The notes under the pieces are model-generated. The model worked only from the letters and a program-made list of their open reading frames with translations. It searched no databases and had not been told where the DNA came from. Of a stretch of DNA of 64,000 nt, positions 36,978 through 46,756 are shown piece after piece. This stretch comes from Rhizobium sp. 16-488-2b (GTDB lineage: Bacteria > Pseudomonadota > Alphaproteobacteria > Rhizobiales > Rhizobiaceae). A program made the translations under genes and the position numbers. Position 1 is the first letter of the stretch, and every line of letters begins with the position of its first letter. The stretch lies in contig NZ_JAGHMF010000016.1 of the NCBI RefSeq assembly GCF_017741815.1, positions 1 to 64,000 of the forward strand, given 5' to 3'.

Positions 36978-38024
36978 ATGTCTGGTTTTATGTCTCGTTC
37001 CTGTCTTTCCCTTTCGCTTGCCCTCTCGCTACTGGCGCCGGCCATTGCCCCTGCGCTCGCCCAGACCGATGACGGCACCACAGACGCCACCCCGGCGGCA
37101 AAGCCGAAGCAGCTGGTGATGATCTCCTTCGACGGCGCCCACGACAACGCGCTGTGGCAGAAGAGCCGCGAGATGGCCGCCAGGAACGGCGCGCATTTCA
37201 CCTATTTCCTCTCCTGCACCTTCCTGATGAACAAGGAGGCGAAGAAGGCCTATCAGGCGCCGCACCAGAAGCCCGGCCGCTCCAACATCGGCTTTGCCCA
37301 GAGCGACGACGAGATCCGCGAGCGCCTCGGCAACATCTGGCACGCCCATCTCGAGGGCCACGACATCTCCAGCCACGCCTGCGGCCATTTCGACGGCCGC
37401 CAATGGAGCGAGGCCGACTGGTCGGACGAATACGCCACCTTCCACCGGACGCTGAAGAACGCCTGGACGGGCGTCGGCCTCGATGAACCGAAGGGCTGGC
37501 AGGATCTGGTCGACCACGGCATCCACGGTTTTCGCGCCCCTTATCTGTCTGCCACCGCAGGCTCGGACATGATCGCCGCCGAAAAGAAGGCCGGCTTCAC
37601 CTATGACGCCAGCCTCGTCACCAAGGGTCCGGCCATGCCGGTCGAGGAAGGCGGCATCATCCGCTTCGGCCTGCCCTTGATCCCCGAGGGCCCGCGCGAC
37701 CGCCCGATCGTCGGCATGGACTACAACCTCTTCGTCCGCCACTCCAAGGGCGAGGAAGACAAGGCCGACAGCAAGGAATTCGAAGACCGCGCCTACGCCG
37801 CCTTTTCCCGCGCCTTCGACAAGCAATATGCCGGCGACCGCATTCCGCTGCAGCTCGGCTTCCACTTCGTCGAGATGAACGGTGGCGCCTACTGGCGGGC
37901 GCTCGACCGGCTGGTGAGCGATGTCTGCCGTAGGGCTGATGTGGCTTGCGTGAGCTATTCCGAGGCGATCCCTGTGATCAAGGCGCGCGGCAAGCTGCAG
38001 GGGACGCCGGCTTCGGGGTTGTGA
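36978..38024 (+). CDS. secreted polysaccharide deacetylase
   Basis: The protein is about 348 residues. A signal peptide ends near ALAQT. The NodB-fold domain shows SFDGAHDNALW with the catalytic Asp and GHDISSHACGHFDG with the two metal His residues. The later PYLSATAGSDMIAA and LQLGFHFVEMNGGAY segments complete the domain. It should act in the periplasm on a cell-wall or surface polysaccharide. In-frame starts at 36972 (GTG), 36978 and 36990 are all possible and none has a clear ribosome site. Confidence 0.82.
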   Translation: MSGFMSRSCLSLSLALSLLAPAIAPALAQTDDGTTDATPAAKPKQLVMISFDGAHDNALWQKSREMAARNGAHFTYFLSCTFLMNKEAKKAYQAPHQKPGRSNIGFAQSDDEIRERLGNIWHAHLEGHDISSHACGHFDGRQWSEADWSDEYATFHRTLKNAWTGVGLDEPKGWQDLVDHGIHGFRAPYLSATAGSDMIAAEKKAGFTYDASLVTKGPAMPVEEGGIIRFGLPLIPEGPRDRPIVGMDYNLFVRHSKGEEDKADSKEFEDRAYAAFSRAFDKQYAGDRIPLQLGFHFVEMNGGAYWRALDRLVSDVCRRADVACVSYSEAIPVIKARGKLQGTPASGL

Positions 38025-38098
38025 TTTTTTTTGAGGGAGGCCGTCAGGCGTTCTGCCGTGTGCCCCCTCATCTGCCTGCCATTGAACGTTTTACCGTG

Positions 38099-38250
38099 TG
38101 ATACCCCCCTCTGCCCTGCCGGGCATCTCCCCCACAAGTGGGGAGATTGGCTAGGGGCGACCGCTCCACGCTCATTGTTTGGCTGAGAGCAAGCCACGAG
38201 TCGATCTCCCCCCTTGTGGGGGAGATGTCCGGCAGGACAGAGGGGGGTAT
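38099..38250 (-). repeat. RIME-like palindromic repeat, family A copy 2
   Basis: The outer arms are the 6-base C run followed by TCTGCCCTGCCGGGCATCTC and its complement. The inner block includes AAGCCACGAGTCGATCTCC. Orientation is opposite to copies 1 and 4. It shares a longer right arm with copy 3, about 60 nearly identical bases, which suggests recent duplication of the unit. Confidence 0.85.
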
Positions 38251-38738
38251 GGCTCGGCACTGACATCAGCGACATCGCCATCGAACCCTCCCCATACCAC
38301 CACCCCGCCTCACGGGCACAACCATCCACCCCACAAAACAAATCCCTCAACCCGCTCAACACTCTAACCCCGTCACCACACATTTCTCATCCCCACCCCG
38401 CACCGCCCCGCCATACTCCCCTCGTCACCGCACTGGGAGCCGGGTCGCGAACCGGATGCTCAGCCGCTCGAAATCCGGCGTGGGGTGATGGTTGCCAAGG
38501 GGATATGACGCCGTCAGGGCCGATGATCCACCGGCAAGACCGATCCGAGAGACGCTCCTGTCGGGTCGGGCGAACCGGAAACCGCGGTGATCGGGCAGGC
38601 GGACAGCCTGACAACCAATACCATCGATACCAAACCGCCTGCCCTTCCCGTTTCATGACGTCGACCGTCGCGAGGTTTTGCTTCGCGCGCGGTTTTGGTG
38701 TGCGTGCTGGGGTGGATGATGGGTGGCGTTCTGCCGTG

Positions 38739-38902
38739 TGATACCCCCCTCTGCCCTGCCGGGCATCTCCCCCACAAGTGGGGAGATTGGCTGGGCTCAT
38801 CCGCTCTCTCCTACCTCAACGTTTGTTGTGCAGTTGGGGAGCAAGCCACGAGTCGATCTCCCCCCTTGTGGGGGAGATGTCCGGCAGGACAGAGGGGGGT
38901 AT
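38739..38902 (-). repeat. RIME-like palindromic repeat, family A copy 3
   Basis: The same arms as copy 2, including the GCCGTGTGATA flank on the left. The inner spacer differs. Together with copy 2 it brackets 488 bases without a recognised gene. It lies 96 bp downstream of the bacA stop codon. Confidence 0.85.
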
Positions 38903-38998
38903 CCCGGGCGCAAAGTAGGCTGCAAACGCACCCCCGCAAACAAAAAACGCCGCGCATCCAAGAACACGCGGCGTCTCCCAAACCCAACCTCACCCCAA

Positions 38999-40264
38999 CT
39001 AGCCGTCGGCGTGAATGATCCCCTGCTCGCGCTCCAGATAGCGCTGGTCGATATCCGGCAGCGGCTCGCCGTCGATGGCGGACTCGAAGGTGCGCAGGCG
39101 CTTGTAGATCGAGAGCAACTCGACGATCGTCGTCCACGAATTGACGAGATACTGGAACGAGCCGCGCACCTGGTCGAAGACGTTGTTGATCTGCGTGAGC
39201 AGGCCAAGCGTCAGCTTGCCGGCGACGATCGACGGGACCAGCACGATCAGGCTGAACAGGTTGTCGGCCTGCAGGTAGAAGATGCGGGCGACGTTGAAAT
39301 ACATGTAGTGGAAATAGAGCCGGAAATAGTTGCGGCGCACATTGGCGAAGAGCTCGGCCACCGTCGGCGGCGTGGCGCGGTCGGCATGGTCTTCGCCGTA
39401 GACGAGTTCCTTGCGGTAGGACGCTTCGACGCGCTGGTTGCGGAATTCGAGGCCCGGCAGCTTGATGCCGACGAGGCCGAGGAACACCGTGCCGAACACC
39501 GACCAGAAGATCGCCGCCCAGACAAGCGCATGCGGCACGTCGCCGATCAGCGGCAGTTCGGTGATGCTGGCGCCGATCTTGAAGAGAACCGGCAGGAAGG
39601 CGATCAGCGTCATGACGGAGCTGACCAGGCTGACGCCGAGGCTTTCGACCGTCGACGAGAAGCGCATCGTATCTTCCTGCACACGCTGCGAGGCGCCTTC
39701 GATGTGGCGCAGCTTCGGCCAGTGGGCCATGTAGTATTCGTTCATCGCCGTGCGCCAGCGGAAGATCCAGTGGCTGACGAAGAACAGGTTGAGCACACCG
39801 ACGGTGATCGCCACGAAGGCGATGCCGGCAAAGCCGAGCATGCCGAGATAGAGCTGCGAGGCGGTGACGGGCGCGGTCTTGGCCAGCGCCTGCTGGATCA
39901 GGTCGTAGAACGGACCGTACCAGGCATTGATGGCGACGCTGACCTGCACCGAGAAATAGGTGTTGAAGATGATCAGCGCCGAGCCGAGCACCGACCACAT
40001 CTGCCAGCGATGCGGGCTGTAGGTGAACCAGAAGCCCGCGAAGATGGCGACGAAGACGATGTAGTAGATGTAGAACCACAGGAACGGCGTCGACCAGAAC
40101 ACGGAGACGCCAATCGGCGCTTCCTGCCCGGCAGCCAGCGGCGGCAGGCCGATCGCGGCGCCGAGGCTCGAGCCTCCGAAATACCAAAGGAGGACGCCGA
40201 TGAGCGCCCAGACGACGGCCGATGTGAAGAAGAGTTTCGGCTTCGGGAAGTAGGATAGAAACAC
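38999..40264 (-). CDS. bacA: BacA/SbmA family peptide transporter
   Basis: The 421-residue inner-membrane protein imports antimicrobial peptides, bleomycin and similar cargo. In Sinorhizobium and Rhizobium BacA is needed for bacteroid survival against host NCR peptides and for very-long-chain fatty acids of lipid A. The family sequence [17 protein letters not shown]-type membrane helices, [15 protein letters not shown] [13 protein letters not shown] and [21 protein letters not shown] are seen. The GTG at 40264 gives the usual length (S. meliloti BacA has 420), with AGGAAAG 11 nt upstream. A TTG 12 codons earlier is an alternative. BacA proper and the similar BclA lack/possess an ATPase domain respectively; none is present here. 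Confidence 0.93.
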   Translation of the reverse strand: MFLSYFPKPKLFFTSAVVWALIGVLLWYFGGSSLGAAIGLPPLAAGQEAPIGVSVFWSTPFLWFYIYYIVFVAIFAGFWFTYSPHRWQMWSVLGSALIIFNTYFSVQVSVAINAWYGPFYDLIQQALAKTAPVTASQLYLGMLGFAGIAFVAITVGVLNLFFVSHWIFRWRTAMNEYYMAHWPKLRHIEGASQRVQEDTMRFSSTVESLGVSLVSSVMTLIAFLPVLFKIGASITELPLIGDVPHALVWAAIFWSVFGTVFLGLVGIKLPGLEFRNQRVEASYRKELVYGEDHADRATPPTVAELFANVRRNYFRLYFHYMYFNVARIFYLQADNLFSLIVLVPSIVAGKLTLGLLTQINNVFDQVRGSFQYLVNSWTTIVELLSIYKRLRTFESAIDGEPLPDIDQRYLEREQGIIHADG

Positions 40265-40387
40265 GGGTGGGATTGCTTTCCTGAACGAGTGTCTTCGCAA
40301 GCTCTATACGAGCGATTGCGCCGGAAATTAAGGCAGTTCGCGGAAAGCGGCAATGGCCTGACGCCATTGTTACGCAATTGTAACCGC

Positions 40388-41584
40388 TTAGGAGAGCTTC
40401 TTGATCACAGGCATGACCATGGCGGCGCAGACGACAAGCGCTACGGCCGCCACGTAGGTGGGCGCGACGAAGCTTCCCGTGCGCTCGGCAAGCGCGCCGG
40501 CGACGATCGGCCCGACGATCTGGCCGAAGCCGAAGGCGGCCGTCATCATCGCAAACGCCCGGCGAGGACTTGCGGGCACCAGCCTGCGGCCGATCTGCAG
40601 ACCGTAGGCGGTGATGGCAAGGAAGGTCGCGCCGAACAGCGCGCCGCCAATCAGCGGCGCGACGGATGGCGGCAGCATCACGGTCGCGAGCACACCGAGC
40701 GCCTCGACCAGAAGGGCCGCGACATAGATCCAGCCGAGCCCGAGCGGCCGCACAAACGGCTTCCACGCAAACAGCGCGACGGCAGAGGTCAATCCGGCGA
40801 TGAACCAGCAGAGGAATTCGACGACAGCGCCTGATGCCGCCATCCGGGCGATGGTGACAAGGAACGTGGCGGTGATGACATAGCCGAAGCCGAAAAGGCC
40901 ATAGGAGATCGTGACCAGGAGCATCGGCCGGCTCCATGTGATCGGCGGCTCCTTGCCGGCTTGCCCACTAGCAACGGGGCCCGCAGGCAAAAGCAGCCAG
41001 ACGAGCACGAGGCTGATTGCCGAATAGATCGCCCCGCCGATCCAGTCGATCCGCCAGGCATCCGGGCCGCCATGCGCGATGAGCCCGATGACGAAGACCA
41101 TCACCGACGACAGCGCGATCCCCGCCCCCGGCCCACCGAAATGCGCCGATTGAACATGGTCGTTGCCGGCCGCAGCGCCGTGGCTGAGCACGATCGATGA
41201 GGTAAAGATCATCGCGAATGCGCTGGCGAGGCCGGCGAGAAAGCGGATGACGGCAAAGAGCATGACGGAATGGGTCATCGCCATCGCGGCGAGCAGGATG
41301 GCATTGGCGAGAAGTGCCGACAGCGCCACCTTGCGCTCCCGCCCCGCCGCCCAGCCATAGGCGGCGAGAACCGCGCCCACGAGATAGCCGACGAAATTGG
41401 CCGAGGCGATGAAGCCGGCATCGGCGGCAGACAGCGGCACACCGCTCATCATGCCGGGCAGGATCGGCGTATACGAAAACCGCCCGAAGCCCATGGCCGC
41501 CGCCATGGCGATCATTCCGGCCAATGCCGTGCGAAACAGGGGTGCATGGGAAGGTGTGGGGGGAAGTTCATTGCGAGCCAACAT
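40388..41584 (-). CDS. YbfB/YjiJ family MFS transporter
   Basis: The 398-residue protein has about 12 membrane helices and the opening GMIAMAAAMGFGRFSYTPILPGMM, which is characteristic of the YbfB/YjiJ branch of the major facilitator superfamily. The A-motif-like loop YGWAAGRERKVALSALLANA follows helix 2. The substrate is unknown. The ATG at 41584 was chosen because the preceding 13 codons are not conserved-looking. It is divergent from the padR-type gene, which may or may not control it. Confidence 0.88.
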   Translation of the reverse strand: MLARNELPPTPSHAPLFRTALAGMIAMAAAMGFGRFSYTPILPGMMSGVPLSAADAGFIASANFVGYLVGAVLAAYGWAAGRERKVALSALLANAILLAAMAMTHSVMLFAVIRFLAGLASAFAMIFTSSIVLSHGAAAGNDHVQSAHFGGPGAGIALSSVMVFVIGLIAHGGPDAWRIDWIGGAIYSAISLVLVWLLLPAGPVASGQAGKEPPITWSRPMLLVTISYGLFGFGYVITATFLVTIARMAASGAVVEFLCWFIAGLTSAVALFAWKPFVRPLGLGWIYVAALLVEALGVLATVMLPPSVAPLIGGALFGATFLAITAYGLQIGRRLVPASPRRAFAMMTAAFGFGQIVGPIVAGALAERTGSFVAPTYVAAVALVVCAAMVMPVIKKLS

Positions 41585-41678
41585 GGCTCGCTTATCGCGC
41601 CGCACACCGCGAGCCGCAATCAAGATTTTCTGATGAACCCATCAATTCCGGAAATTTTCGGCCTTCCCTTGAAACGCC

Positions 41679-41707
41679 ATATCTTACGATATATGTTTTA
41701 CGACATA
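41679..41707. promoter_or_regulatory. candidate PadR operator upstream of the regulator gene
   Basis: Two adjoining inverted repeats are seen: ATATC-N4-GATAT (41679-41692) and TATGT-N6-ACATA (41692-41707). They lie 29-57 bp upstream of the padR-type start and in the region shared with the divergent MFS gene. PadR proteins bind such AT-rich dyads and often repress themselves. Confidence 0.6.
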
Positions 41708-41735
41708 ATCAACGATACATCATAAGGAGTGATCG

Positions 41736-42320
41736 ATGAGAGGTTTTAGAGGTGGAATGATGGGTGGCGGCGGCTTTCGCATGGGGCGGAAGTTCGCGGC
41801 GGGCGACCTGCAGCTGGTGATCCTGGCGCTCTTGGCCGAACAGCCGCGCCATGGCTACGAGCTGATCAAGCTTCTGGAAGAGCGCTCCGGCGGCTTCTAT
41901 GTCCCGAGCCCCGGCGTCATCTATCCGGCGCTGACCTATCTGGAAGAAACCGGCCTCGCCGAGGTCGAGGCGGAGGGCACGAAGAAGCTCTACCGCATCA
42001 CCGAGAGCGGCCGCAAACAGGTCGAGGAGAACAGTTCCATGATCGAAATGACGCTTGGAAAGCTGGAACGCATCGGCGAGAAGATGGCGCATGTGCGCCG
42101 TATCTTCGATCCGGAGAGCCGTGGCCCTGAAAGCTATGGCCGGGAACGCGAGGAAGAAGCCTTCCCCGAGGACAAGAGCGAAGTGGTCGCCGCCCGCATG
42201 CTTTTGAAATCGGCGCTGAAGCTGCGCTATCCCTGGTCGAAGGACGAAGCCAAGCGCATCGCCGGCATCCTCGAACGCGCCGCCGCAGAGATCTTGCAGC
42301 AGCCCAAGCAGCAGGACTGA
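41736..42320 (+). CDS. PadR family transcriptional regulator
   Basis: The 194-residue protein has a Gly/Arg-rich N-terminus (MRGFRGGMMGGGGFRMGRKF), then the PadR winged helix (about 25-100: LQLVILALLAEQPRHGYELIKLLEERSGGFYVPSPGVIYPALTYLEETGLAEVEAEGTKKLYRITESGRKQ) and a long helical C-terminal dimerisation domain. AAGGAG lies 6 nt before the ATG. Two dyads upstream are candidate operators. The ligand is unknown. The gene is divergent from the YbfB-type MFS transporter, a plausible target. Confidence 0.9.
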   Translation: MRGFRGGMMGGGGFRMGRKFAAGDLQLVILALLAEQPRHGYELIKLLEERSGGFYVPSPGVIYPALTYLEETGLAEVEAEGTKKLYRITESGRKQVEENSSMIEMTLGKLERIGEKMAHVRRIFDPESRGPESYGREREEEAFPEDKSEVVAARMLLKSALKLRYPWSKDEAKRIAGILERAAAEILQQPKQQD

Positions 42321-42327
42321 AAAGCGA

Positions 42328-42363
42328 AAAACGCCGCCCGTCGAACAGGACGAGCGGCGTTTT
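42328..42363. terminator. bidirectional terminator between padR-type gene and chemoreceptor
   Basis: AACGCCGCCCGTC and GACGAGCGGCGTT form a long stem with a short loop, flanked by AAAA on one side and TTTT on the other. It can end both convergent transcripts. Confidence 0.85.
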
Positions 42364-42391
42364 CGGATACTAAGCGTCAATCAACGCGCGA

Positions 42392-44326
42392 TCAGAAGTT
42401 TTCCCAGTTGTCCGCCTTGAGAGCGGCGTTGCCTGAGAAGGCATTGGCGAGCTTCTGGCCGAGGTTTCGAACCGGCGATGCAACGGGGGCTTCCCTGCCC
42501 GGCGCCGCACGCAGCTGACCCGCCTGCGGCCGGTTCGCATTGGACAGCTTGAAGAGCGCCAGGAGCTCGTTCAGCGACGCGACTTCGCTCGACAGTCCGT
42601 GCGTGGTTGCGGTCGTCTGCTCGACCATGGCGGCGTTCTTCTGCGTGTCCTGGTCCATCTGGTTCACAGCGGTGTTGATCTGCTGCAGGCCGGACGACTG
42701 CTCATGCGCGGACTCGACGATCGCATTAACGTGGCGATTGATCTCCTGGACCTCTGCGACGATCGACTTCAACGCGCGCCCGGTCTCGCCGACCAGCTGA
42801 ACGCCTTCGGTCACCTGCTGATTCGAGGTTGTGATCAGGTCCTTGATCTGCTTGGCGGCACTCGCCGAGCGCTGCGCAAGTTCACGCACCTCCTGCGCCA
42901 CCACGGCGAAACCCTTGCCCGCCTCGCCGGCTCTTGCAGCCTCCACGCCCGCGTTGAGCGCGAGAAGGTTGGTCTGGAACGCGATCTCGTCGATGACGCC
43001 GATAATGCTGCCGATCTCGCCGGCCGACTTCTCGATCTGCTCCATGGATCGGACGGCCTGCACCACGACTTCGCCAGACCGTTCCGCGTCCGTACGGGCC
43101 TTCGCAACCAGATCGCCGGCCTCCTGCGCGCGCTTCGTCGCGTCCTTCACCGTCGTCGTGATCTGTTCCAGCGCTGCCGCTGTTTCCTCGACGGCTGCCG
43201 CCTGCTGCTCCGTGCGGCGCGCCAGGTCGTCGGCGGCCGATTTGATCTCGCGGGCGCCGGCATCGATACCGCGCGCATTGTCCGACACACGTGTCAGCGC
43301 GCTCTTCAGCTTCTCCGCCGAGTTGTTGAAATCGCCACGCACTCCATCCAGTTCCGAGGTGAACGGCTGCTCGATGCGATAGGATACGTCGCCATCGGAG
43401 AGCTTCGACAGGCCGAGGGCCAGATTGTCGACCGCGAACTTCACGGCCTCCGCCTCCCGCGCCTTGCGAGCCTCCTGCTCGATGCGCTCACGCTCCGAAA
43501 GGCTGCGGTTTGCATCCGCTTCCTCTTCGAGGCGCACACGCTCCAGCGCGCCGTCGCGGAAGACGGCAACGGCCTGCGCCATCTGGCCGACTTCATCCTT
43601 GCGTGTCAGGCCGTCTATGTCCGATTTGGTCTCGCCATCGGCAAGAGACAGCATGCGGTTGCGAAGCCGATCGATCGGCTTGGTGACCCCGCGCGCAACG
43701 ATGAAAAGGGCGGTCATGATGCCGAGGAAAAAGATCGATCCGAGGGCTACGAGAGAGGTCAGGATCGTGTTGTTGGTACGCGCGGCCAGCCGATCGGTTT
43801 GCGCGATGATGTCAGTCACCCCGGCATCGTTCCAGCCGCCGATGCCTTTGCGCCATTGAGCGATCTGCTCGCGAAGTGCATCCATGGCCTGCAGTGCGGC
43901 TGTCGTATTCCCCTGCCCGTCGAGCGCGATCGCCTTGTCCATCTGCTCGAAGATCACCAGTTCCGACTGCTGGTACGTCCTGATCGCATCTGTCTTGGCG
44001 GGAATGAGCTTGAACAGTGTATCAAACTGCGCAGCCGAACTCGTTTTGGCGGCCTCGTAAGCCTTATGTGCGTCCGCCTTGCTGGCCGACGCCGGAGGCG
44101 CCGAGAGGACCTGATAGACTGAATAGGCTGCTGTTACCATCTGCGAGGGCAGCCGAGTCGCCACGACCGCGCTCATATTGTCGTGGCTGATGAAATCCGA
44201 ATAGGTCGTGCCGATCTTTTTGAATTCATACGACATGACGGCGGGGCCAACGACGCCGATCGCGCATAAGGGAAGCAGCACGGACAGGAATTTGGTACGA
44301 ATTTTTGCGTTCTGCAGAAATGACAT
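42392..44326 (-). CDS. methyl-accepting chemotaxis protein
   Basis: The 644-residue chemoreceptor has membrane helices near 12-30 and 190-212 flanking a helical periplasmic sensor domain, then HAMP segments and a long signalling domain. The hairpin tip is IDEIAFQTNLLALNAGVEAARAGEAGKGFAVVA with VRELAQRSA. The C-terminus ends in NWENF, close to the NWETF pentapeptide that recruits the methyltransferase CheR. This makes it a likely high-abundance receptor. The ligand is unknown. The ATG at 44326 gives a short charged N-terminus before the first helix. Confidence 0.92.
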   Translation of the reverse strand: MSFLQNAKIRTKFLSVLLPLCAIGVVGPAVMSYEFKKIGTTYSDFISHDNMSAVVATRLPSQMVTAAYSVYQVLSAPPASASKADAHKAYEAAKTSSAAQFDTLFKLIPAKTDAIRTYQQSELVIFEQMDKAIALDGQGNTTAALQAMDALREQIAQWRKGIGGWNDAGVTDIIAQTDRLAARTNNTILTSLVALGSIFFLGIMTALFIVARGVTKPIDRLRNRMLSLADGETKSDIDGLTRKDEVGQMAQAVAVFRDGALERVRLEEEADANRSLSERERIEQEARKAREAEAVKFAVDNLALGLSKLSDGDVSYRIEQPFTSELDGVRGDFNNSAEKLKSALTRVSDNARGIDAGAREIKSAADDLARRTEQQAAAVEETAAALEQITTTVKDATKRAQEAGDLVAKARTDAERSGEVVVQAVRSMEQIEKSAGEIGSIIGVIDEIAFQTNLLALNAGVEAARAGEAGKGFAVVAQEVRELAQRSASAAKQIKDLITTSNQQVTEGVQLVGETGRALKSIVAEVQEINRHVNAIVESAHEQSSGLQQINTAVNQMDQDTQKNAAMVEQTTATTHGLSSEVASLNELLALFKLSNANRPQAGQLRAAPGREAPVASPVRNLGQKLANAFSGNAALKADNWENF

Positions 44327-44648
44327 GCTTAGTCCCGATATTGGGTGCGCCCTTGTGTTCCCCGCGTTGGAAGGACGTACCATTAAACCTGAACATTCAC
44401 GGATGGCGCCCAGTCATTGGTCGTTTAGATCGATCTAATCGATCGCACGATCTTGCTTAACGAGATCTTATTGCGGCGCACAAGACGAGCCTTCAGCCTG
44501 CGGCAAACGCGCGCAGCAAGGCGGCGCGACGATCGAGTGCGATCTGCGCGGCATCGAGAGACAGCAAGAAATCGGGCACATGCTCGCTTCGGCGCATCGA
44601 CCTAAACGACGCGCATCGAAGAAAATTCAGGATGAGACGAGAACGGAT
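44327..44648. other. intergenic region between map and chemoreceptor gene
   Basis: The 322 bases include a short minus-strand frame at 44493-44597 (34 codons, ending LDAAQIALDRRAALLRAFAAG). It reads like a helix but has no clear ribosome site, so I do not call it a gene. The remainder should contain the promoter of the chemoreceptor gene. Confidence 0.45.
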
Positions 44649-45407
44649 CTACGCCTGCCCATCCGGCAGCGTCAGGATCATCGGCCCGTTGCGGGTCGCG
44701 ACCACGGTGTGTTCGTATTGCACCGTCGGCGCCTGCGGATCGGCATAGAGCGTCCAGGCGTCGTCGCCGCCCTCGGCCCATGTGGCGCCGAGCGACAGGA
44801 AGGGCTCGACGGTGAAGACCAGCCCGTCCGTCATGATCCGCTTCTCGGACGGGTCCGGCCATGTCGAAAGTTCGCCCGGCTCCTCGTGCAGCGAGCGGCC
44901 GACACCGTGGCTAGCGAGGTTCGCCACCAGCGTATAGCGGTTCTTGGCCGCGAACGCGCCGATCGCCTGGCCGATCTTGGCCAGTGGCTCGCCCGATTTC
45001 ACCTGGTTGAGACCGACCCAAAGCGCCCGCTTGCCGTCGCGGCAGAGCTTGTCGAGCTTCGATTTCGACGGCGGCACGACGAAGGAAGCGCCGGTATCGG
45101 AGAAGAAACCGTCCTTTTCGGCCGAGACGTCGATATTGACGAGATCACCCGGGCGGATGACGCGCGAACCGGGAATGCCGTGCGCGATCTCCTCGTTGAC
45201 GCTGATGCAGGTCGCACCCGGAAACTGGTAGCAGAACTCCGGCGCCGAGCGCGCACCGGCACTTTCCAACACCTTGCGGCCGATATCGTCGAGCTCCTGC
45301 GTGGTGATCCCGGGCTCCATGGACGACGCCATGATCTGGATCGCGTTGGCGCAGATGCGACCGATCTCTTTGAGCTTCAGGAGTTCGTCTTCAGTCTCGA
45401 TAATCAT
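44649..45407 (-). CDS. map: methionine aminopeptidase, type I
   Basis: The 252-residue enzyme removes the initiator Met from nascent proteins. All metal ligands are present: Asp93 (NIDVS), Asp104 (FFSDTGA), His167 (ASHGVG), Glu201 (FTVEPF) and Glu232 (QYEHT), with His77 in AHGIPG. Length fits type I without an N-terminal extension. A second map gene is common in rhizobia, so this may not be the only copy. The open frame continues without an operon partner. Confidence 0.95.
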   Translation of the reverse strand: MIIETEDELLKLKEIGRICANAIQIMASSMEPGITTQELDDIGRKVLESAGARSAPEFCYQFPGATCISVNEEIAHGIPGSRVIRPGDLVNIDVSAEKDGFFSDTGASFVVPPSKSKLDKLCRDGKRALWVGLNQVKSGEPLAKIGQAIGAFAAKNRYTLVANLASHGVGRSLHEEPGELSTWPDPSEKRIMTDGLVFTVEPFLSLGATWAEGGDDAWTLYADPQAPTVQYEHTVVATRNGPMILTLPDGQA

Positions 45408-45520
45408 GAAATTCCGTTTCCGGCCCTAAGGTTACGGCCGGTCGGCCGGCTCTCGAATCTGGAACAGAACACGACGCCGGGGGAAATCCAATTCATCCTT
45501 TACGCCATGAAGCTCCTGCT

Positions 45521-46591
45521 TTAGGCGCTGGCTTTCGCCCCTTCGCCGCTCTCAGTCAATGCCTTTCTGACGATCGGCGCGACTTTCGTGCCGTAGAGCT
45601 CGATCCCGCGCATGATCTGGTCGTGCGGCATCAGGCCGATCGCCATCTGCAGCAGGAAGCGGTCGTTCTTGAACAGCTTGTGATGCGCGATAATCTTTTC
45701 GGCCACCACTTCAGGATCGCCGACGAAGAGCGCGCCCTTCGGCCCGCGCGAGGCGTCGAAATGCGGGCGGCTCGTCGGCCCCCAGCCGCGCTCGCGGCCG
45801 ATCCTGTTCATCACTTCCGCCTGCGGCCCGTAGAACTGATCGGCCGCCGCATCCGTCGTGTCGGCGACGAAACCGTGCACGTTGATCGATGTCTTGAGCT
45901 TGGCCTGATCCTGCCCTGCGCGCCGTGCCGCCTCGCGGTAGAGATCGAATAGCGGCGCGAAACGATGCGGCTCGCCGCCGATGATGGCCAGCGCCACCGG
46001 CAGCCCGAGCGCACCCGCGCGCGCCACCGACTGCGGCGTCCCGCCAACCGCGATCCAGACCGGCAGTGGGTCCTGGAACGGCCTTGGATAAACGCCGCGC
46101 CCGTTGATCGCAGGCCGCATCTCGCCCGACCACGTCACCGCCTCGCTGTCGCGAAGCGCCAAAAGCAGGTCGAGCTTTTCCTCGAACAGCTGGTCGTAAT
46201 CCTCGAGATTATAGCCGAACAGCGGGAAGGATTCGATGAACGACCCCCGCCCCGCCATGATCTCGGCGCGGCCGTTGGAGAGAAGGTCGAGCGTCGAGAA
46301 CTGCTGGAACACCCGCACCGGATCGTCGGAGGACAGCACGGTGACGGCGCTCGTCAGCCGGATGTTTTTGGTCTTCACCGCAGCAGCAGCCAGCGCCACT
46401 GCTGGCGCAGACGCCGCGTAATCCGGCCGGTGATGCTCGCCCAACCCAAAGACGTCGAGCCCCACCTGATCGGCAAGCTCGATCTCCTCAATCAGATGCT
46501 TCAACCTCTCGGCCCCTTCCGCCCCCTTGCTCCTCGAAGGATTGGGGTTGACGTCTGCGAAGGTATAAAGGCCGAGTTCCATAGCGTGCAT
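45521..46591 (-). CDS. LLM class flavin-dependent oxidoreductase
   Basis: The protein is 356 residues and has a luciferase-like TIM barrel. The N-terminal [14 protein letters not shown], the [32 protein letters not shown] block and [16 protein letters not shown] are typical of the subgroup of LLM proteins annotated as monooxygenases with FMNH2 or F420. The substrate is unknown. A second ATG at 46582 (MELGLYTF) is an equally plausible start. It has no functional neighbours. Confidence 0.9.
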   Translation of the reverse strand: MHAMELGLYTFADVNPNPSRSKGAEGAERLKHLIEEIELADQVGLDVFGLGEHHRPDYAASAPAVALAAAAVKTKNIRLTSAVTVLSSDDPVRVFQQFSTLDLLSNGRAEIMAGRGSFIESFPLFGYNLEDYDQLFEEKLDLLLALRDSEAVTWSGEMRPAINGRGVYPRPFQDPLPVWIAVGGTPQSVARAGALGLPVALAIIGGEPHRFAPLFDLYREAARRAGQDQAKLKTSINVHGFVADTTDAAADQFYGPQAEVMNRIGRERGWGPTSRPHFDASRGPKGALFVGDPEVVAEKIIAHHKLFKNDRFLLQMAIGLMPHDQIMRGIELYGTKVAPIVRKALTESGEGAKASA

Positions 46592-46756
46592 CCCGTTGAA
46601 ATCTTTAGATTGCAGATAAGGATGGCCGAGGTGGGGCGCAATGACAAATTCTAGAACGGATCGTTCGATAAAGTTGATGGGGAGCTAGGCGGAACGACAG
46701 CTAGCGTCGTAGAAACGGCGATCCCAACCTCCGCTCAGCATCGAGGCACATCACCA

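Larger units (their letters stand above)
38025..38998. other. repeat-rich stretch without a supported gene, upstream side of bacA 3' end
   Basis: These 974 bases hold two copies of the family A palindromic repeat (38099-38250 and 38739-38902), both in the same orientation, and a fragment resembling the family B arm at 38052-38080. The 490 bases between the copies have no intact gene. A minus-strand frame (38425-38652) runs 75 codons without a stop and reads like protein at its end (LAGGSSALTASYPLGN), but it has no start codon. It may be a gene remnant. No RNA gene was recognised. Confidence 0.6.

Noticed and set aside
38425..38652. A stop-free minus-strand frame between two repeats as a gene
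   Set aside because: No start codon in frame. Kept only as a possible remnant within the gap entry and finding.
38251..38738. A riboswitch or structured RNA between the repeats near bacA
   Set aside because: GC-rich and able to fold, but I found no match to the conserved cores of cobalamin, SAM, TPP, RNase P, tmRNA or SRP RNAs.
38811..40937. A 708-codon frame over bacA and the neighbouring MFS gene
   Set aside because: It is an alternate-frame shadow rich in Arg and His, spanning two real genes and a repeat.
44493..44597. A 34-codon frame between map and the chemoreceptor gene
   Set aside because: Helix-like but no ribosome site or conservation that I can show.
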